64,000 bases of DNA from Methylobacterium sp. NMS14P (lineage in GTDB: Bacteria; Pseudomonadota; Alphaproteobacteria; Rhizobiales; Beijerinckiaceae). The position numbers and the translations under genes are program-made. Shown here one piece after another: positions 54,684 through 63,932 of this stretch. Within the stretch, counting starts at the first letter, position 1, and the number at the start of each line of letters is the position of its first letter. The notes beneath the pieces were generated by a model that worked only from the letters and a program-made list of their open reading frames with translations, made no database searches and was not told the DNA's origin. The stretch lies in assembly GCF_028583545.1 (NCBI RefSeq), contig NZ_CP087106.1, forward strand, positions 5,687,001-5,751,000, written 5' to 3'.

Positions 54684-55886
54684 TCAGCCTACGTGGGCGC
54701 CGCGCAGGGCCTGGTCGAGATCGCCGTACAGATCGTCCGTGTCCTCGATGCCGGTGGACAGGCGCAGCAGGTCCGGCGGGCAGGGGCTGCCCGGGCCTTC
54801 CACCGAGGCGCGGTGCTCGATGAGGCTCTCGACGCCGCCGAGCGAGGTCGCCCGCTTCCAGAGCCGGACGCGCGCCGCCGTTGCGACGGCGCCGGGCTCG
54901 CCGCCGGCCACCCGGATCGACAGCATGAAGCCGAACCCGTCCCGCATCTGCCGGCGGGCGACCGCGTGGCCGGGATCGTCCGGGAGACCCGGGTAGAGGA
55001 CGCGGGTCACGTGCGGGTGTCCGCTCAGGCGCCCGGCGAGGCGCAGGGCGCCCGCCGCCTGCGCGGCCGCCCGCAGGTGCAGAGTCCGGAGCGAGCGCAT
55101 CAGCAGGTAGGCCTCGAACGGCCCGAGGATGCCGCCGCTGCCGGCACGGATCCCCCGGATCCGCTCCCAGAACGCGTCGGCCCGCGCGCCCGCCAGCACG
55201 CCCGCCACCACGTCGGAATGGCCGTTGAGGATCTTGGTGGCCGAGTGCATCACGAGGTCGGCGCCGAGTTCCAGGGGCCGCGTGTGCACCGGCGAGGCGG
55301 CCGTGGAATCCACGGCGAGCCGCGCCCCCGCCGCGTGGGCGATCTCGGCCGCCGCGGCGATGTCGGTGACCGTCCAGAGCGGGTTGCCGGGAGTCTCGAT
55401 CCAGACGAGCTTGGTCCGGCCGGGCTCGATCGCGGCGCGGAGGGCGTCCGGATCGTCCGTGTCCGCGAAGGTCAGCGTGAGGCCGCGCCGGGGCGCCTCC
55501 TCGCGCAGCCAGCGCTTCAGCGCCCAGTACATGACCGTGCCGGCGACCACGTGGTCGCCGGGCTCCAGCGCGCCGAACACCGCGGTCGCCGCCGCCATCC
55601 CGGAGCCGAACAGCAGCGCGCCGGCGCCGGCGCCCTCCAGCATCGCCAGGACCGACTCCGCCTCGCGCACCGTGGCGTTGTCGGGCCGCGCGTAGCTGTA
55701 GCCGGAGCTGTAGCCGTTGTCGGGATCGCGGATGAAGGTGGTGGCGACGTGGAGCGGCATCACCACCGCCCGCGTCTCCGGGTCGATCCGGCCCATGGCC
55801 TGGGCGGCGAGGCTCCGGCGCGTGAATTCCGGCTCGGCGTCGCTCCGGGTATCCGACGGACCTTGCGGCGCGTAAGGCTGTGACAT
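54684..55886 (-). CDS. Cys/Met-metabolism PLP enzyme (cystathionine gamma-synthase/lyase family)
   Basis: 400 aa. VVMPLHVATTFIRDPDNGYSSGYSYARPDNATVREAE is the family opening, followed by LLFGSGMAAATAVF, IETPGNPLWTVTDI, VDSTAASPVHTRPLELGADLV, the PLP-lysine K218 in HSATKILNGHSD, and the C-terminal SLGGVESLIEHRAS and LRLSTGIED. Members make or cleave C-S bonds in methionine, cysteine and related pathways. The exact reaction (synthase, gamma-lyase or beta-lyase) cannot be decided. Divergent from tspO. Confidence 0.9.
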   Translation of the reverse strand: MSQPYAPQGPSDTRSDAEPEFTRRSLAAQAMGRIDPETRAVVMPLHVATTFIRDPDNGYSSGYSYARPDNATVREAESVLAMLEGAGAGALLFGSGMAAATAVFGALEPGDHVVAGTVMYWALKRWLREEAPRRGLTLTFADTDDPDALRAAIEPGRTKLVWIETPGNPLWTVTDIAAAAEIAHAAGARLAVDSTAASPVHTRPLELGADLVMHSATKILNGHSDVVAGVLAGARADAFWERIRGIRAGSGGILGPFEAYLLMRSLRTLHLRAAAQAAGALRLAGRLSGHPHVTRVLYPGLPDDPGHAVARRQMRDGFGFMLSIRVAGGEPGAVATAARVRLWKRATSLGGVESLIEHRASVEGPGSPCPPDLLRLSTGIEDTDDLYGDLDQALRGAHVG

Positions 55887-55981
55887 CTGGCGATTCTCGG
55901 CGGATGGAGACGGGCGCGTGCCACGGCGCGTGGGCCCCGGCAAGCCGCACCACATGCCGCGCCCCGTGGAGACCGACGATC

Positions 55982-56500
55982 ATGACCGCCGCCACGCACG
56001 TCCCCGGAGGATCGCCCCTGCCGCGCTGGCTGCGCCTCGCCGCCGCGATCCTGCCGGTGGCGGCCACCGCGGCCGTCGGCTCGGTGTCGACGCAGGCCGA
56101 GATCCCGGGCTGGTACGCGAGCCTGAACAAGCCGGCCTTCAACCCGCCGAACTGGGTGTTCCCGGTCGCCTGGACGATCCTCTACACGATGATCGCGGTC
56201 TCCCTCTGGCGGCTGCTCGGCGCCATGTCGCGCACCGGGCCGAGCCGCGAGGGCTGGTGGCTCGCCCTCGCGGCGTTCCTGGTGCAGATCGCCCTCAACG
56301 CCGCCTGGACCCCGGTCTTCTTCACCGCCCACGCGATCGGCGCCGGGCTGGTCGTCGTGGCGATGCTGCTGGTGATGGTGCTCTGGACGATCCGGCTGAC
56401 CTGGCGGTTCGACCGGCTCGCGGCGTGGCTCCTCGTCCCCTACGCCGCCTGGGTCGCGTTCGCGACGCTCCTCAACGCCGCGATCCTGCGGATGAACTGA
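55982..56500 (+). CDS. tspO: TspO/MBR-family membrane protein
   Basis: 172 aa with five membrane segments. Hallmarks: EIPGWYASLNKPAFNPPNWVFPVAWTILYTMIAVSLW (the WY..L.KP...PP.W.F...W..LY motif) and ALNAAWTPVFF with the conserved N..W. TspO proteins bind tetrapyrroles such as protoporphyrin IX and act in stress or pigment control. ATG 55982 was chosen. It lies between the PLP-enzyme gene and a copy of the intergenic repeat. Confidence 0.93.
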   Translation: MTAATHVPGGSPLPRWLRLAAAILPVAATAAVGSVSTQAEIPGWYASLNKPAFNPPNWVFPVAWTILYTMIAVSLWRLLGAMSRTGPSREGWWLALAAFLVQIALNAAWTPVFFTAHAIGAGLVVVAMLLVMVLWTIRLTWRFDRLAAWLLVPYAAWVAFATLLNAAILRMN

Positions 56501-56526
56501 TTTCCATTTCTGGTTCGGTTTCCCTC

Positions 56527-56616
56527 GGTCATCGCGAGCGAAGCGAAGCGACCCAGTGCAGCGTTACCTCGGTCGGCGTGGCGCAACTGGATTGCTTCGC
56601 TGCGCTCGCAAGGACG
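56527..56616 (+). repeat. Intergenic repeat, copy C (90 bp)
   Basis: Same ends and spacing as copies A and B (GGTCATCGCGAGCG ... TTCGCTGCGCTCGCAAGGACG), more diverged in the middle. It lies between tspO and the convergent PsiE-like gene. Confidence 0.85.
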
Positions 56617-56692
56617 GTCAGGGCAATCCGGACGCCGTCAGGCGTACGGATCGGTGCAGGTCCTTCGTGAACGCCGCGAAGGCGCGCGGCTC

Positions 56693-57220
56693 TCAGGACA
56701 CGTGTTCGGGCTTCTCCTCGCCCGCGGGCCTGCCGTCGTCGCGGGCGCGGTGCAGCAGGAAGATCGCGAACACCATGGTGAGGATCAGCCCCGCCAGCAC
56801 GCCGAGCTCGATCATCGAGGCCTGGAACAGCGCCTGCTTCTCCGGCGACCAGTCCTTGGCGTGCATGATCTCCGACGACTGCAGGGTGATGACCAGCACC
56901 CGCCGGATCGAGGCGATCAGCCCGACGATCAGGAACGGCTCGCAGGTCAGCGTCCCCGACCGCATCGAGACCCGCACCGTGTGCAGGATCTCGATCAGCA
57001 TCAGCAGGAAGAGGAGCCGGTCGATCACCTCGAGGATCTGCTGCGCGCCGCCGAGCGCCCGCATCGCCTCCCAGGTCATGCCGGCGGCCTCGATCAGCGC
57101 CACGAGGGCCGTGAGCGCCAACAGGATGCCGAGCGCCGCGTAGATGGCGTGCTCGGTGTGCAGGAAGATCGCGCTGGCGACCTTCGTCAGGCGGCCCTGG
57201 TCTTCTGAGTGTTCCGACAT
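56693..57220 (-). CDS. PsiE-like membrane protein
   Basis: 175 aa with four hydrophobic segments: AIYAALGILLALTALVALIEAAG, VIDRLLFLLMLIEILHTVRVS, PFLIVGLIASIRRVLVIT and a C-terminal VLAGLILTMVFAIFLL. The middle EILHTVRVSMRSG...EPFLIVGLIASIRRVLVI motif is that of the phosphate-starvation-inducible PsiE family, whose biochemical role is not known. The second of two tandem ATGs (57220) has better spacing from GGGGGG. It is followed only by repeat copy C. Confidence 0.82.
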   Translation of the reverse strand: MSEHSEDQGRLTKVASAIFLHTEHAIYAALGILLALTALVALIEAAGMTWEAMRALGGAQQILEVIDRLLFLLMLIEILHTVRVSMRSGTLTCEPFLIVGLIASIRRVLVITLQSSEIMHAKDWSPEKQALFQASMIELGVLAGLILTMVFAIFLLHRARDDGRPAGEEKPEHVS

Positions 57221-57342
57221 CATTCCCCCCTGGAATGTGCCGAGACGATCAGCTTCCGAACCGCGCGTCCAGCCCGGCGACGCGCGGGTTCAATCGATCG
57301 GGATCGGGGGTGGCGTTACGTCGCTGCCGTGGCCGAAGCCGA

Positions 57343-57900
57343 TCAGTGGAAGAACGGCAGGGCGTGCGGCGCGAGGTAGCCGAAGCCGAGCAGCGCCGCT
57401 CCGGCGAGACCCAGGAATCCGCCGGCGAAGACCAGCAGGCTGATCCCGGTGATCACCTCGGCCGACGCCAGCACGATGCCGATCTGGAAGGCCGCCGAGG
57501 CCAGCTCGTAGTGGTGGTAGCGCAGCAGCGCGAGGTCGCGCCGGCCCTCCGACGCGCGGGCCTTCTCGGACAGCTCCTTGCGCCCCTCGCCGGTCGACGG
57601 CTCGGAGTCCCAGCGCGCCAGGGTCTTGGACCACTCGGCGCGCTTGGCGGCGATCGCGTCCTGGTTCGGTCCCGGGGGGAGCAGCGCCAGGGCCTCGTCG
57701 GCGGTCTTGAGCACGGTCGCGCGGATCGTGCGGGCCTGGAAGTAGGCCCACTGGTTCGCGGCCTCGACGTTGGCGCCGATCGAATCCGTCTGGGACGCCT
57801 TGCCCAGCGTCTCGCTGAACGCGAGGAACAGCGCCAGCACCGAGATCAGCAGCGCCACGCGCTTGTTCGACCCCTCGATCGCCCCGTGACCACCCGACAT
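57343..57900 (-). CDS. DUF4337-family membrane protein
   Basis: 185 aa. N-terminal KRVALLISVLALFLAFSETLGK membrane segment, then ANVEAANQWAYFQARTIRATVLKTA, a helical charged region, and two C-terminal membrane segments (FQIGIVLASAEVITGISLLVF and GFLGLAGAALLGFGYL). The SN..VA..I...A...A..E..G....T......EA.N.WAYFQAK.IR pattern identifies DUF4337. Function unknown. It lies 120 bp upstream of the PsiE-like gene on the same strand. Confidence 0.85.
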   Translation of the reverse strand: MSGGHGAIEGSNKRVALLISVLALFLAFSETLGKASQTDSIGANVEAANQWAYFQARTIRATVLKTADEALALLPPGPNQDAIAAKRAEWSKTLARWDSEPSTGEGRKELSEKARASEGRRDLALLRYHHYELASAAFQIGIVLASAEVITGISLLVFAGGFLGLAGAALLGFGYLAPHALPFFH

Positions 57901-58023
57901 CGCTTCCTACGTCTCCGTTGATTCGGCGGGGCCGAGTCACAGCCCATCGCGGCGCGCGACGCAATCCGCGCCGCCGATCTGCGGGGCCCAGAACCCGGGG
58001 CCCCCCTCAGTTCCCTGGCGGCT

Positions 58024-61000
58024 CTACTCCGCGGCGATCCGCGGCGGGTGCCCGTCATTGGCCGGATGGGCCGGATCGAAGGCGGCCTCGTCCTCCGGGT
58101 CGTCGCGCTCGCCCACGAACCGGCCGAACAGGCGCTTCAGCAGGTGGGAGAGGTCGTCCATCAGCACGAAGATCGCCGGGACGAAGACCAGCGACAGCAC
58201 CGTCGAGACGATCAGGCCGCCGATCACCGCCACCGCCATGGGCGAGCGGAACTCGCCGCCGATCCCGTAGGCCATCGCGGAGGGGACCATGCCGGCCGCC
58301 ATGGCGATCGTGGTCATGACGATCGGCCGGGCGCGCTTGCGGCCGGCATCGACGATCGCGACGTTCCGGTCGACGCCGGCGCGGATCTGCTCCACGGCGA
58401 AATCCACCAGCATGATGGCGTTCTTGGTCACGACGCCCATCAGCATCAGGATGCCGATCACCACCGGCATCGAGATCGGCATGTGGCAGATCAGGAGCGC
58501 CAGGATTGCGCCGCCGATGGAGAGCGGCAGCGAGAACAGGATGGTCAGCGGCTGCAGGAAGTTGCCGAACAGCAGGATCAGCACGCCGAAGACCATCATC
58601 AGGCCGGCGCCCATGGCCAGCGCGAAGCCCTCGAAGACCTCGCCCATCACCTCGGCGTCGCCGGTCTGGCTGATCGTGACCCCGGGCGGCAGGTTCTTGG
58701 CGGTCGGCAGGTTCATCACCTGGCTGATCAGCTCGGCGAGCGCGTCGGTGCCCTGCATGTCGCCCTCGAGCGCCACGCGCACGGAACGGTCGTAGCGGTC
58801 GATGCCGGTCGGGCCCTGGCCGAGGCTGATATCGGCGACGGTCGCGAGCGGAACGGCGGTCCCGCCCTTCACCGGGACCTTCAGGGTCTCGAGGTCGGAG
58901 AGCCGCCCGCGGACGCTCTCGGGGAGCTGCACGCGGATCGGGATCTGCCGGTCGGTGGCGTTGAACTTGGCGAGATTCATGCCGATGTCGCCGATCGTCC
59001 CGACCCGCACGGTCTCGGCGATGGTGTCGGTGCTGACGCCGAGGTCGGCCGCCACGGCGGGCTTCGGCCGGATCCGGACCTCGGTCCGGTCGAGGGGCGC
59101 CGTCGACATGACGTTGACGAGGTGCGGGACCTGCTGGGCCTCGCGCTGGAGCTTGGCCGCCGTCTCGGCGACCACGGCCTTGTCGGGGCCGGCGATGATC
59201 AGCGCGAGGTCGCGCTGACCGCCCTCGCGCAGGGCCCAGAAGCGCAGGTCCGGCTCCTCCCGGAGGATCGCCGCGACCTCGGCGTCGATCTGCTTCTGGG
59301 TCTTGTCGCGGCTGTTCTTCGGCGTGAGGTTGATGGTGAGGCTCGCGAGCCGCACCTCCTTCTTGGCCGGCAGCTGGCGGCCGCCGTCCACGAACACGCT
59401 CTTCACCTCGGGCAGCGCGCGGATCTTCTCCTCGATGCGGTCGGTGACGCGGACCGTGTCCTGGAGCCGGGCGCCGGGCGGCAGCTCGACCACGAACAGG
59501 GTGCGGGCTTGGTCCTCCGCCGGCAGGAAGCCCGCGGGCAGCAGGCCGGTGGAGGCGATGGAGCCGGCGAAGCACGCGATGCCGAGCACCAGCGTGATGA
59601 ACTTGTGCCGGACCGACCAGGCCACGAGGCGGGTGTAGCCGCGCATGATGACGCCGTCCCGCTCGTGGTCCGGCCCGTGGTCGCGCAGGAAGTAGGCGGC
59701 GAGCAGCGGCGTGATCAGGCGCGCCACGAGCAGCGACATGAACACCGCCGCCGCGATGGTCAGGCCGAACTGCTTGAAGTACTGGCCGGCGATGCCGCCC
59801 ATGAACGACACGGGCGAGAAGATCGCGATGATCGTCGCCGTGATGGCGATGACCGCGAGCCCAATCTCGTCGGCGGCCTCGAGGGACGCGCGGTAGGGCG
59901 ATTTCCCCATCCGCATGTGCCGGACGATGTTCTCGATCTCCACGATCGCGTCGTCCACCAGGATGCCGGTGACCAGCGTGATCGCCAGCAGGCTGACGGC
60001 GTTGAGCGAGAAGCCCAGCGCGCTCATCACCCAGAAGGTCGGCAGCACGGAGAGGGGCAGCGCCACCGCGGCGATCAGGGTCGCGCGCCAGTCGCGCAGG
60101 AACAGCAGCACCACCACGACGGCGAGGAGGGCACCCTCGATCAGGCCCATCATGGCGGAGTGGTAGTTGCCGATCGTGTTGACGACGCTGGTGTCGATCA
60201 GGTCGAACCGCACGTTGGGATTGGCCGCGTGCAGCGCCGCGATCTTCTTGGCCACGCCCACCGACACGTCGGCGTCGCTGGCGCCGCTGGCGCGGGAGAT
60301 CGCGAAGGCGACCACCGGCTCGCCGTTGAAGCGCGCGAAGGTGCGGGGCTCCTCGGCGGTGTCCGACAGGGTCGCGAGCTCGTCGAGGCGGACCTTGCGG
60401 TTGCCCGGCACCACGATGGAGGTCTTGGCCAGCGTGTCGAGGCTCGCCGAGGCGGCGAGCGCCCGGATCGACTGCTCCTGGCCACCGACCTCGGCCCGGC
60501 CGCCGGCCATGTCGGCCGAGGTCAGGCGCAGCTGCCGGTTCACGTCCGCGGCGGTGATGCCCAGCGCCAGCAGCCGGTCGGGCTTCAGGGTGACGCGGAT
60601 CTCGCGGGCGACGCCGCCGAGGCGCTCGACGCCGCCGACGCCCTTCACGCTCTGGAGCCCGCGGGCGACGACGTCGTCCACGAACCACGACAGGTCCTCG
60701 GGCGTCATGGCCGGCGCTGAGGCGCCGTAGACCATGATCGGCAGGCCGGCGATCTCCACGCGCGAGACGATCGGCTCGTCGATGGTGCGCGGCAGGTTCT
60801 GCCGGATCTTGGCGATGGCGTCCTTGACGTCGTTCGTCGCCCGATCCTGGTTCACCTCCAGGCGGAACTCGATCGTGGTGGTGGAGGTGCCCTCGGTTAT
60901 CGTCGAGAGGATGTGCTTGACGCCCTTCACGCCGGCGACCGAATCCTCGACCCACTTGGTGACCTGGGTCTGAAGCTCCGCGGGCGCGGCCCCCGACTGG

Positions 61001-61155
61001 GTGATCGTCACCGAGACGATCGGGATGTCGATATTGGGGAACCGGGTGATCGGCAGCGCGCGGAAGCTCACCAGCCCGAGGATCATCAGGACTAGGAACA
61101 GGACCACCGAGGGCAGGGGCTTGCGGATCGCCCAGGCGGAGACGTTGAGGCGCAT
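58024..61155 (-). CDS. RND efflux transporter inner-membrane permease (AcrB/MexF-like)
   Basis: 1043 aa, usual length. Two homologous halves with twelve membrane segments. It opens MRLNVSAWAIRKPLPSVVLF; the proton-relay pair DD is present in TM4 (LVTGILVDDAIVEIENI) and the matching Lys in TM10 (GVVTKNAIMLVDFA). GLLPAGFLPAEDQA precedes the second porter domain. It extrudes hydrophobic or amphipathic compounds using the proton gradient. It is downstream of its membrane fusion protein by 21 bp; no outer-membrane TolC-like gene is adjacent. Drug range cannot be predicted. Confidence 0.95.
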   Translation of the reverse strand: MRLNVSAWAIRKPLPSVVLFLVLMILGLVSFRALPITRFPNIDIPIVSVTITQSGAAPAELQTQVTKWVEDSVAGVKGVKHILSTITEGTSTTTIEFRLEVNQDRATNDVKDAIAKIRQNLPRTIDEPIVSRVEIAGLPIMVYGASAPAMTPEDLSWFVDDVVARGLQSVKGVGGVERLGGVAREIRVTLKPDRLLALGITAADVNRQLRLTSADMAGGRAEVGGQEQSIRALAASASLDTLAKTSIVVPGNRKVRLDELATLSDTAEEPRTFARFNGEPVVAFAISRASGASDADVSVGVAKKIAALHAANPNVRFDLIDTSVVNTIGNYHSAMMGLIEGALLAVVVVLLFLRDWRATLIAAVALPLSVLPTFWVMSALGFSLNAVSLLAITLVTGILVDDAIVEIENIVRHMRMGKSPYRASLEAADEIGLAVIAITATIIAIFSPVSFMGGIAGQYFKQFGLTIAAAVFMSLLVARLITPLLAAYFLRDHGPDHERDGVIMRGYTRLVAWSVRHKFITLVLGIACFAGSIASTGLLPAGFLPAEDQARTLFVVELPPGARLQDTVRVTDRIEEKIRALPEVKSVFVDGGRQLPAKKEVRLASLTINLTPKNSRDKTQKQIDAEVAAILREEPDLRFWALREGGQRDLALIIAGPDKAVVAETAAKLQREAQQVPHLVNVMSTAPLDRTEVRIRPKPAVAADLGVSTDTIAETVRVGTIGDIGMNLAKFNATDRQIPIRVQLPESVRGRLSDLETLKVPVKGGTAVPLATVADISLGQGPTGIDRYDRSVRVALEGDMQGTDALAELISQVMNLPTAKNLPPGVTISQTGDAEVMGEVFEGFALAMGAGLMMVFGVLILLFGNFLQPLTILFSLPLSIGGAILALLICHMPISMPVVIGILMLMGVVTKNAIMLVDFAVEQIRAGVDRNVAIVDAGRKRARPIVMTTIAMAAGMVPSAMAYGIGGEFRSPMAVAVIGGLIVSTVLSLVFVPAIFVLMDDLSHLLKRLFGRFVGERDDPEDEAAFDPAHPANDGHPPRIAAE

Positions 61156-61176
61156 GGCCGGATCCTTCGACTCGTC

Positions 61177-62391
61177 CTACCGCGGGGCCGCGTCGGCGAT
61201 CGGCGTGCTGGTGGGGGCCGGGACGGGGCGCACCCGGTCGCCGTCGCGCAGGAAGCTTCCGGCACGGGCCACGACGCTCTCGCCGGCGGCGACGCCGGAG
61301 CGGAGTTCCGTGAAGCCCTCGGCGGAGAGGCCCGTGGTCACGGGCCGCGCCTCGACGCGCCCGTCCTTCACCACCAGCACGCTGGCGCGGCCGTCGGCCG
61401 CGTACAGAAGGCTGGAGACCGGGACGGCGACGCCCGTGCGGCGCGCGATCTCCACGTTGCCGCGCGCGAAGGCGCCGATGCGCAGGGCCGGATCGTCGCC
61501 GAGCCGGATGCGCACCTTGCCGAGCCGCGTCGCCCGGTCGACCTCCGGGTAGACCCGGCGCACCTTGCCGGCGAGGCGGCGGCCGTCGTCGAGGTCGAGG
61601 CTCGCCGGATTGCCGACGTGAATGCGCGCCAGCGACGTCTCGGGCACCTCGCCCTCCAGCTCGATCTCGCCACGGGCGATCAGCCGGAACAGCGGCTCGC
61701 CCACCGCGGTGGCGGTGGCGCCGATCCGGGCGGTGCGGCGGTTGATGATCCCGGCCTCGGGGGCGCGGATGTCGGTGCGGGCGCGCCGCAGGGCGATCTC
61801 GGCGCCGGCGGCCCGCGCCGTGGCGAGGTCGGCCTGGGCCGATTGCAGGCCGCCCCTGGCGGCGGCGACGCGGCCCTCGGCCCCCTGGGCCGCCGAGACG
61901 CGCTGCTCCAGCACGGCCGCGGTGGCGTTGCCTGTCTTGGCGAGCGCCTGCGCCCGCTCGAGCGCCTGCTTGGCCTCCAGGTTGGCGGCCTCCGCCTGGA
62001 CGATCTGGCTCTGTGCCTGGACGATGGCCGCCTCGGCGCGAGCGATCGCCGCCGCGTTCGAGGCCTCCTGGGTGACGATCATCTCCAGCGACAGCTTGGC
62101 GAGCACCTGTCCCTTGGTGACGCGGTCGCCCTCCTCGACGAGGAGATCAGTGATGCGCAGGCCCTCGACCTCCGGGGAGACGAGGATCTCGTCCCGGGGG
62201 ACCAGCGTGCCGGTGACGACGGCCCGCTCGACGATCTCGCGGCTCTCGGCCGGCACGACGGTGACCGCGGGCGCGATGGCGGCGGCGTCGGGAACGGCGG
62301 CGGTCTCGACGGCCCGGGCCGGCGCCGCCGCGAGGATCGCGAGCCCGCACAGAAGACTGAGGCGAGACGCGCGCCAACGGACGGAGTTCAC
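61177..62391 (-). CDS. RND efflux periplasmic adaptor (membrane fusion protein)
   Basis: 404 aa. Signal peptide (RLSLLCGLAILAAAPARAVE), beta-barrel and lipoyl half (GTLVPRDEILVSPEVEGLRITDLLVEEGDRVTKGQVLAKL), a long Ala/Gln/Glu-rich coiled hairpin (about 115-215), lipoyl return (RTDIRAPEAGIINRRTARIGA) and barrel (DDGRRLAGKVRRVYPEVD). It bridges the permease encoded downstream to an outer-membrane channel. The GTG at 62391 gives a normal signal peptide; the in-frame ATG at 62460 would add 23 residues. Confidence 0.93.
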   Translation of the reverse strand: MNSVRWRASRLSLLCGLAILAAAPARAVETAAVPDAAAIAPAVTVVPAESREIVERAVVTGTLVPRDEILVSPEVEGLRITDLLVEEGDRVTKGQVLAKLSLEMIVTQEASNAAAIARAEAAIVQAQSQIVQAEAANLEAKQALERAQALAKTGNATAAVLEQRVSAAQGAEGRVAAARGGLQSAQADLATARAAGAEIALRRARTDIRAPEAGIINRRTARIGATATAVGEPLFRLIARGEIELEGEVPETSLARIHVGNPASLDLDDGRRLAGKVRRVYPEVDRATRLGKVRIRLGDDPALRIGAFARGNVEIARRTGVAVPVSSLLYAADGRASVLVVKDGRVEARPVTTGLSAEGFTELRSGVAAGESVVARAGSFLRDGDRVRPVPAPTSTPIADAAPR

Positions 62392-62637
62392 GACGGGGGC
62401 CTCGCAAGCGGCGCTGGACGGGTACGGCCTCTCCCTCGCTGGGCAGGTCGGCGTTTTCATGGCGAGCCACTCTGGCGGAGGCCGAGCATAGCGCCATCGG
62501 GCGGGGCCGTCGCCCGGCCTCACGCCGCAGGTCGTCGGGGCGACCGGAGCGCGGTGGTCGACGACGATCGACCTGCAACCAGCCACGAATAGCGACGTTA
62601 ATAGACCGATGGTCTTCTCGGGACCGGGGAGGGATCG

Positions 62638-62820
62638 ATGAGCATTTTCCAGATTAGACAGAAGAAGAGCGGCGTGGTGCTCTGGACTGGAGCGGCAGCC
62701 GACGAGCAGACGGCCCTCGACGCCATGGCGCGCGAGGCAGGCTATCGCGACTTCTCGTCCCTGCCGGACACGATCCGCGCCGACGGGATCGAGGCGGCGA
62801 AGCTCGACCTGATCTCCTGA
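62638..62820 (+). CDS. Hypothetical 60-aa protein
   Basis: A strong ribosome-binding site (GGGGAGGG, seven nt spacing) precedes ATG 62638. The protein is soluble, begins MSIFQIRQKKSGVVLWTGAAADE and ends IEAAKLDLIS; the middle ALDAMAREAGYRDFSSLP is helical. A strong hairpin follows the stop. No family recognised. It is divergent from the efflux adaptor gene. Confidence 0.7.
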   Translation: MSIFQIRQKKSGVVLWTGAAADEQTALDAMAREAGYRDFSSLPDTIRADGIEAAKLDLIS

Positions 62821-62835
62821 GTTCGGATTGACGCA

Positions 62836-62868
62836 CCTGCGCCGGAGCGGATCCCGTTCCGGCGCAGG
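62836..62868. terminator. Strong hairpin between convergent genes
   Basis: Perfect 11-bp stem (CCTGCGCCGGA with TCCGGCGCAGG) and an 11-nt loop, 15 bp after the 60-aa gene and 29 bp before the end of the convergent glycosyltransferase gene. Likely bidirectional terminator. Confidence 0.65.
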
Positions 62869-62897
62869 CTTCGTTCGGATCGTCGCTGGCCGGCCGC

Positions 62898-63932
62898 TCA
62901 GAGGCTCCGAACGAGGTCCTCGATCGTCGCGGCGCAGGTCCGGATCGCGTCCGGGTCGTGCAGGCCGCCGATCACCGCGGGGTCGAGGGCGAGGCCCGCC
63001 GCGATCAGGCTCGGCCAGGCCGCGGACGAGGGCCAGCCGGGATGCACGATCGCGGCGCCGAGCCGGGCCAGCGCCTCGGCCTTCTCGGTCTGCTCGCCGT
63101 AGGCCCGCTCCTCCGGCAGGCAGAGGAAGCGCTTCCCCTGCGCGGCGGCCAGGGCGACGACGCCGTCGCCGCCGCCCCCCACCAGCAGCGCCGCCCGGGC
63201 GACCCGCGCCTCGACGTCGGGGACCCAGCCGTGCAGGTGCAGGTTGTCGGGGGCGTGGCCCGAGCCGGAGACCGGCCCCAGGACGTGCCACGGCCGGTCC
63301 GGCACCGCCCGCGCCGCCGCGGCGAGCTCCGCGAGGCTGCCGCCCGCGCCGCCGCGGCCGAACACCACCACGATCTCGCGTCCCGCCACGGCCGGACCCT
63401 GCGCCGGCGCGCCGAGGAACCCCGCGTAGAGCGTCTTGGCCCGCACCCAGTCCGGCACGGCCGCGCCGTCGAGCGCCGCCGGGAAGGGGGCGAGCAGCCG
63501 TGTCGCGCCGCGGAACGCCTCCAGATGCGGCCGGTCAGTCCGGGTCCCCGCGAGCCGCACCACCAGGGTCGGCACCGACAGGAGGCGCGCCAGGAGCGCC
63601 ACCTCCACTGAGACGTCGACGACCAGGAGGGCAGGGTCGGCCCGCTCCGCCCAGGCGGCGATGCGCGCCGTCCGCGCGCGAACGCCCGGATGATGGAGCG
63701 GCGCGTAGTGCAGGGCCTCGGGCCGCTCGGTCGCGCGGTCCTGGCCGTCGAAGGCCGCGTCGCCGAGGGGGCGGTCGTCGGGCAGGTCGACGGTGTCGAG
63801 GCCGGCGGTGTCGAACCCGGCGAGGGTCCCGAGGATCGTGCAGGGCCGGTTCAGGGCACCGGCGACGGCCCGGGCCCGCTGGAGATGGCCGGCGCCCTGG
63901 TGATGGACGTACCAGCCGATGCCGCGGGTCAC
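62898..63932 (-). CDS. GT-B fold glycosyltransferase (MurG/UGT-like)
   Basis: 344 aa. The N-terminus GIGWYVHHQGAGHLQRARAVAGAL has the G-x-GH loop of GT-B enzymes; the C-terminal half has IVVVFGRGGAGGSL, LHGWVPDVEARVARAALLVGGGGDGVVALAAAQGKRFLCLPEERAYGEQ, the donor-nucleotide site pattern of family 28/1 transferases. Acceptor and sugar are unknown. The GTG at 63932 overlaps the stop of the upstream gene by GTGA, so the pair is co-translated; both may build a surface glycan. Confidence 0.82.
   Translation of the reverse strand: MTRGIGWYVHHQGAGHLQRARAVAGALNRPCTILGTLAGFDTAGLDTVDLPDDRPLGDAAFDGQDRATERPEALHYAPLHHPGVRARTARIAAWAERADPALLVVDVSVEVALLARLLSVPTLVVRLAGTRTDRPHLEAFRGATRLLAPFPAALDGAAVPDWVRAKTLYAGFLGAPAQGPAVAGREIVVVFGRGGAGGSLAELAAAARAVPDRPWHVLGPVSGSGHAPDNLHLHGWVPDVEARVARAALLVGGGGDGVVALAAAQGKRFLCLPEERAYGEQTEKAEALARLGAAIVHPGWPSSAAWPSLIAAGLALDPAVIGGLHDPDAIRTCAATIEDLVRSL

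Noticed and set aside
55887..55981. SAM riboswitch upstream of the Cys/Met PLP enzyme
   Set aside because: The divergent gap is only 95 bp, shared with tspO, and no riboswitch core pattern was visible.
58048..60720. Plus-strand frame of 890 codons opposite the RND permease
   Set aside because: Antisense shadow of a complete, motif-rich permease.
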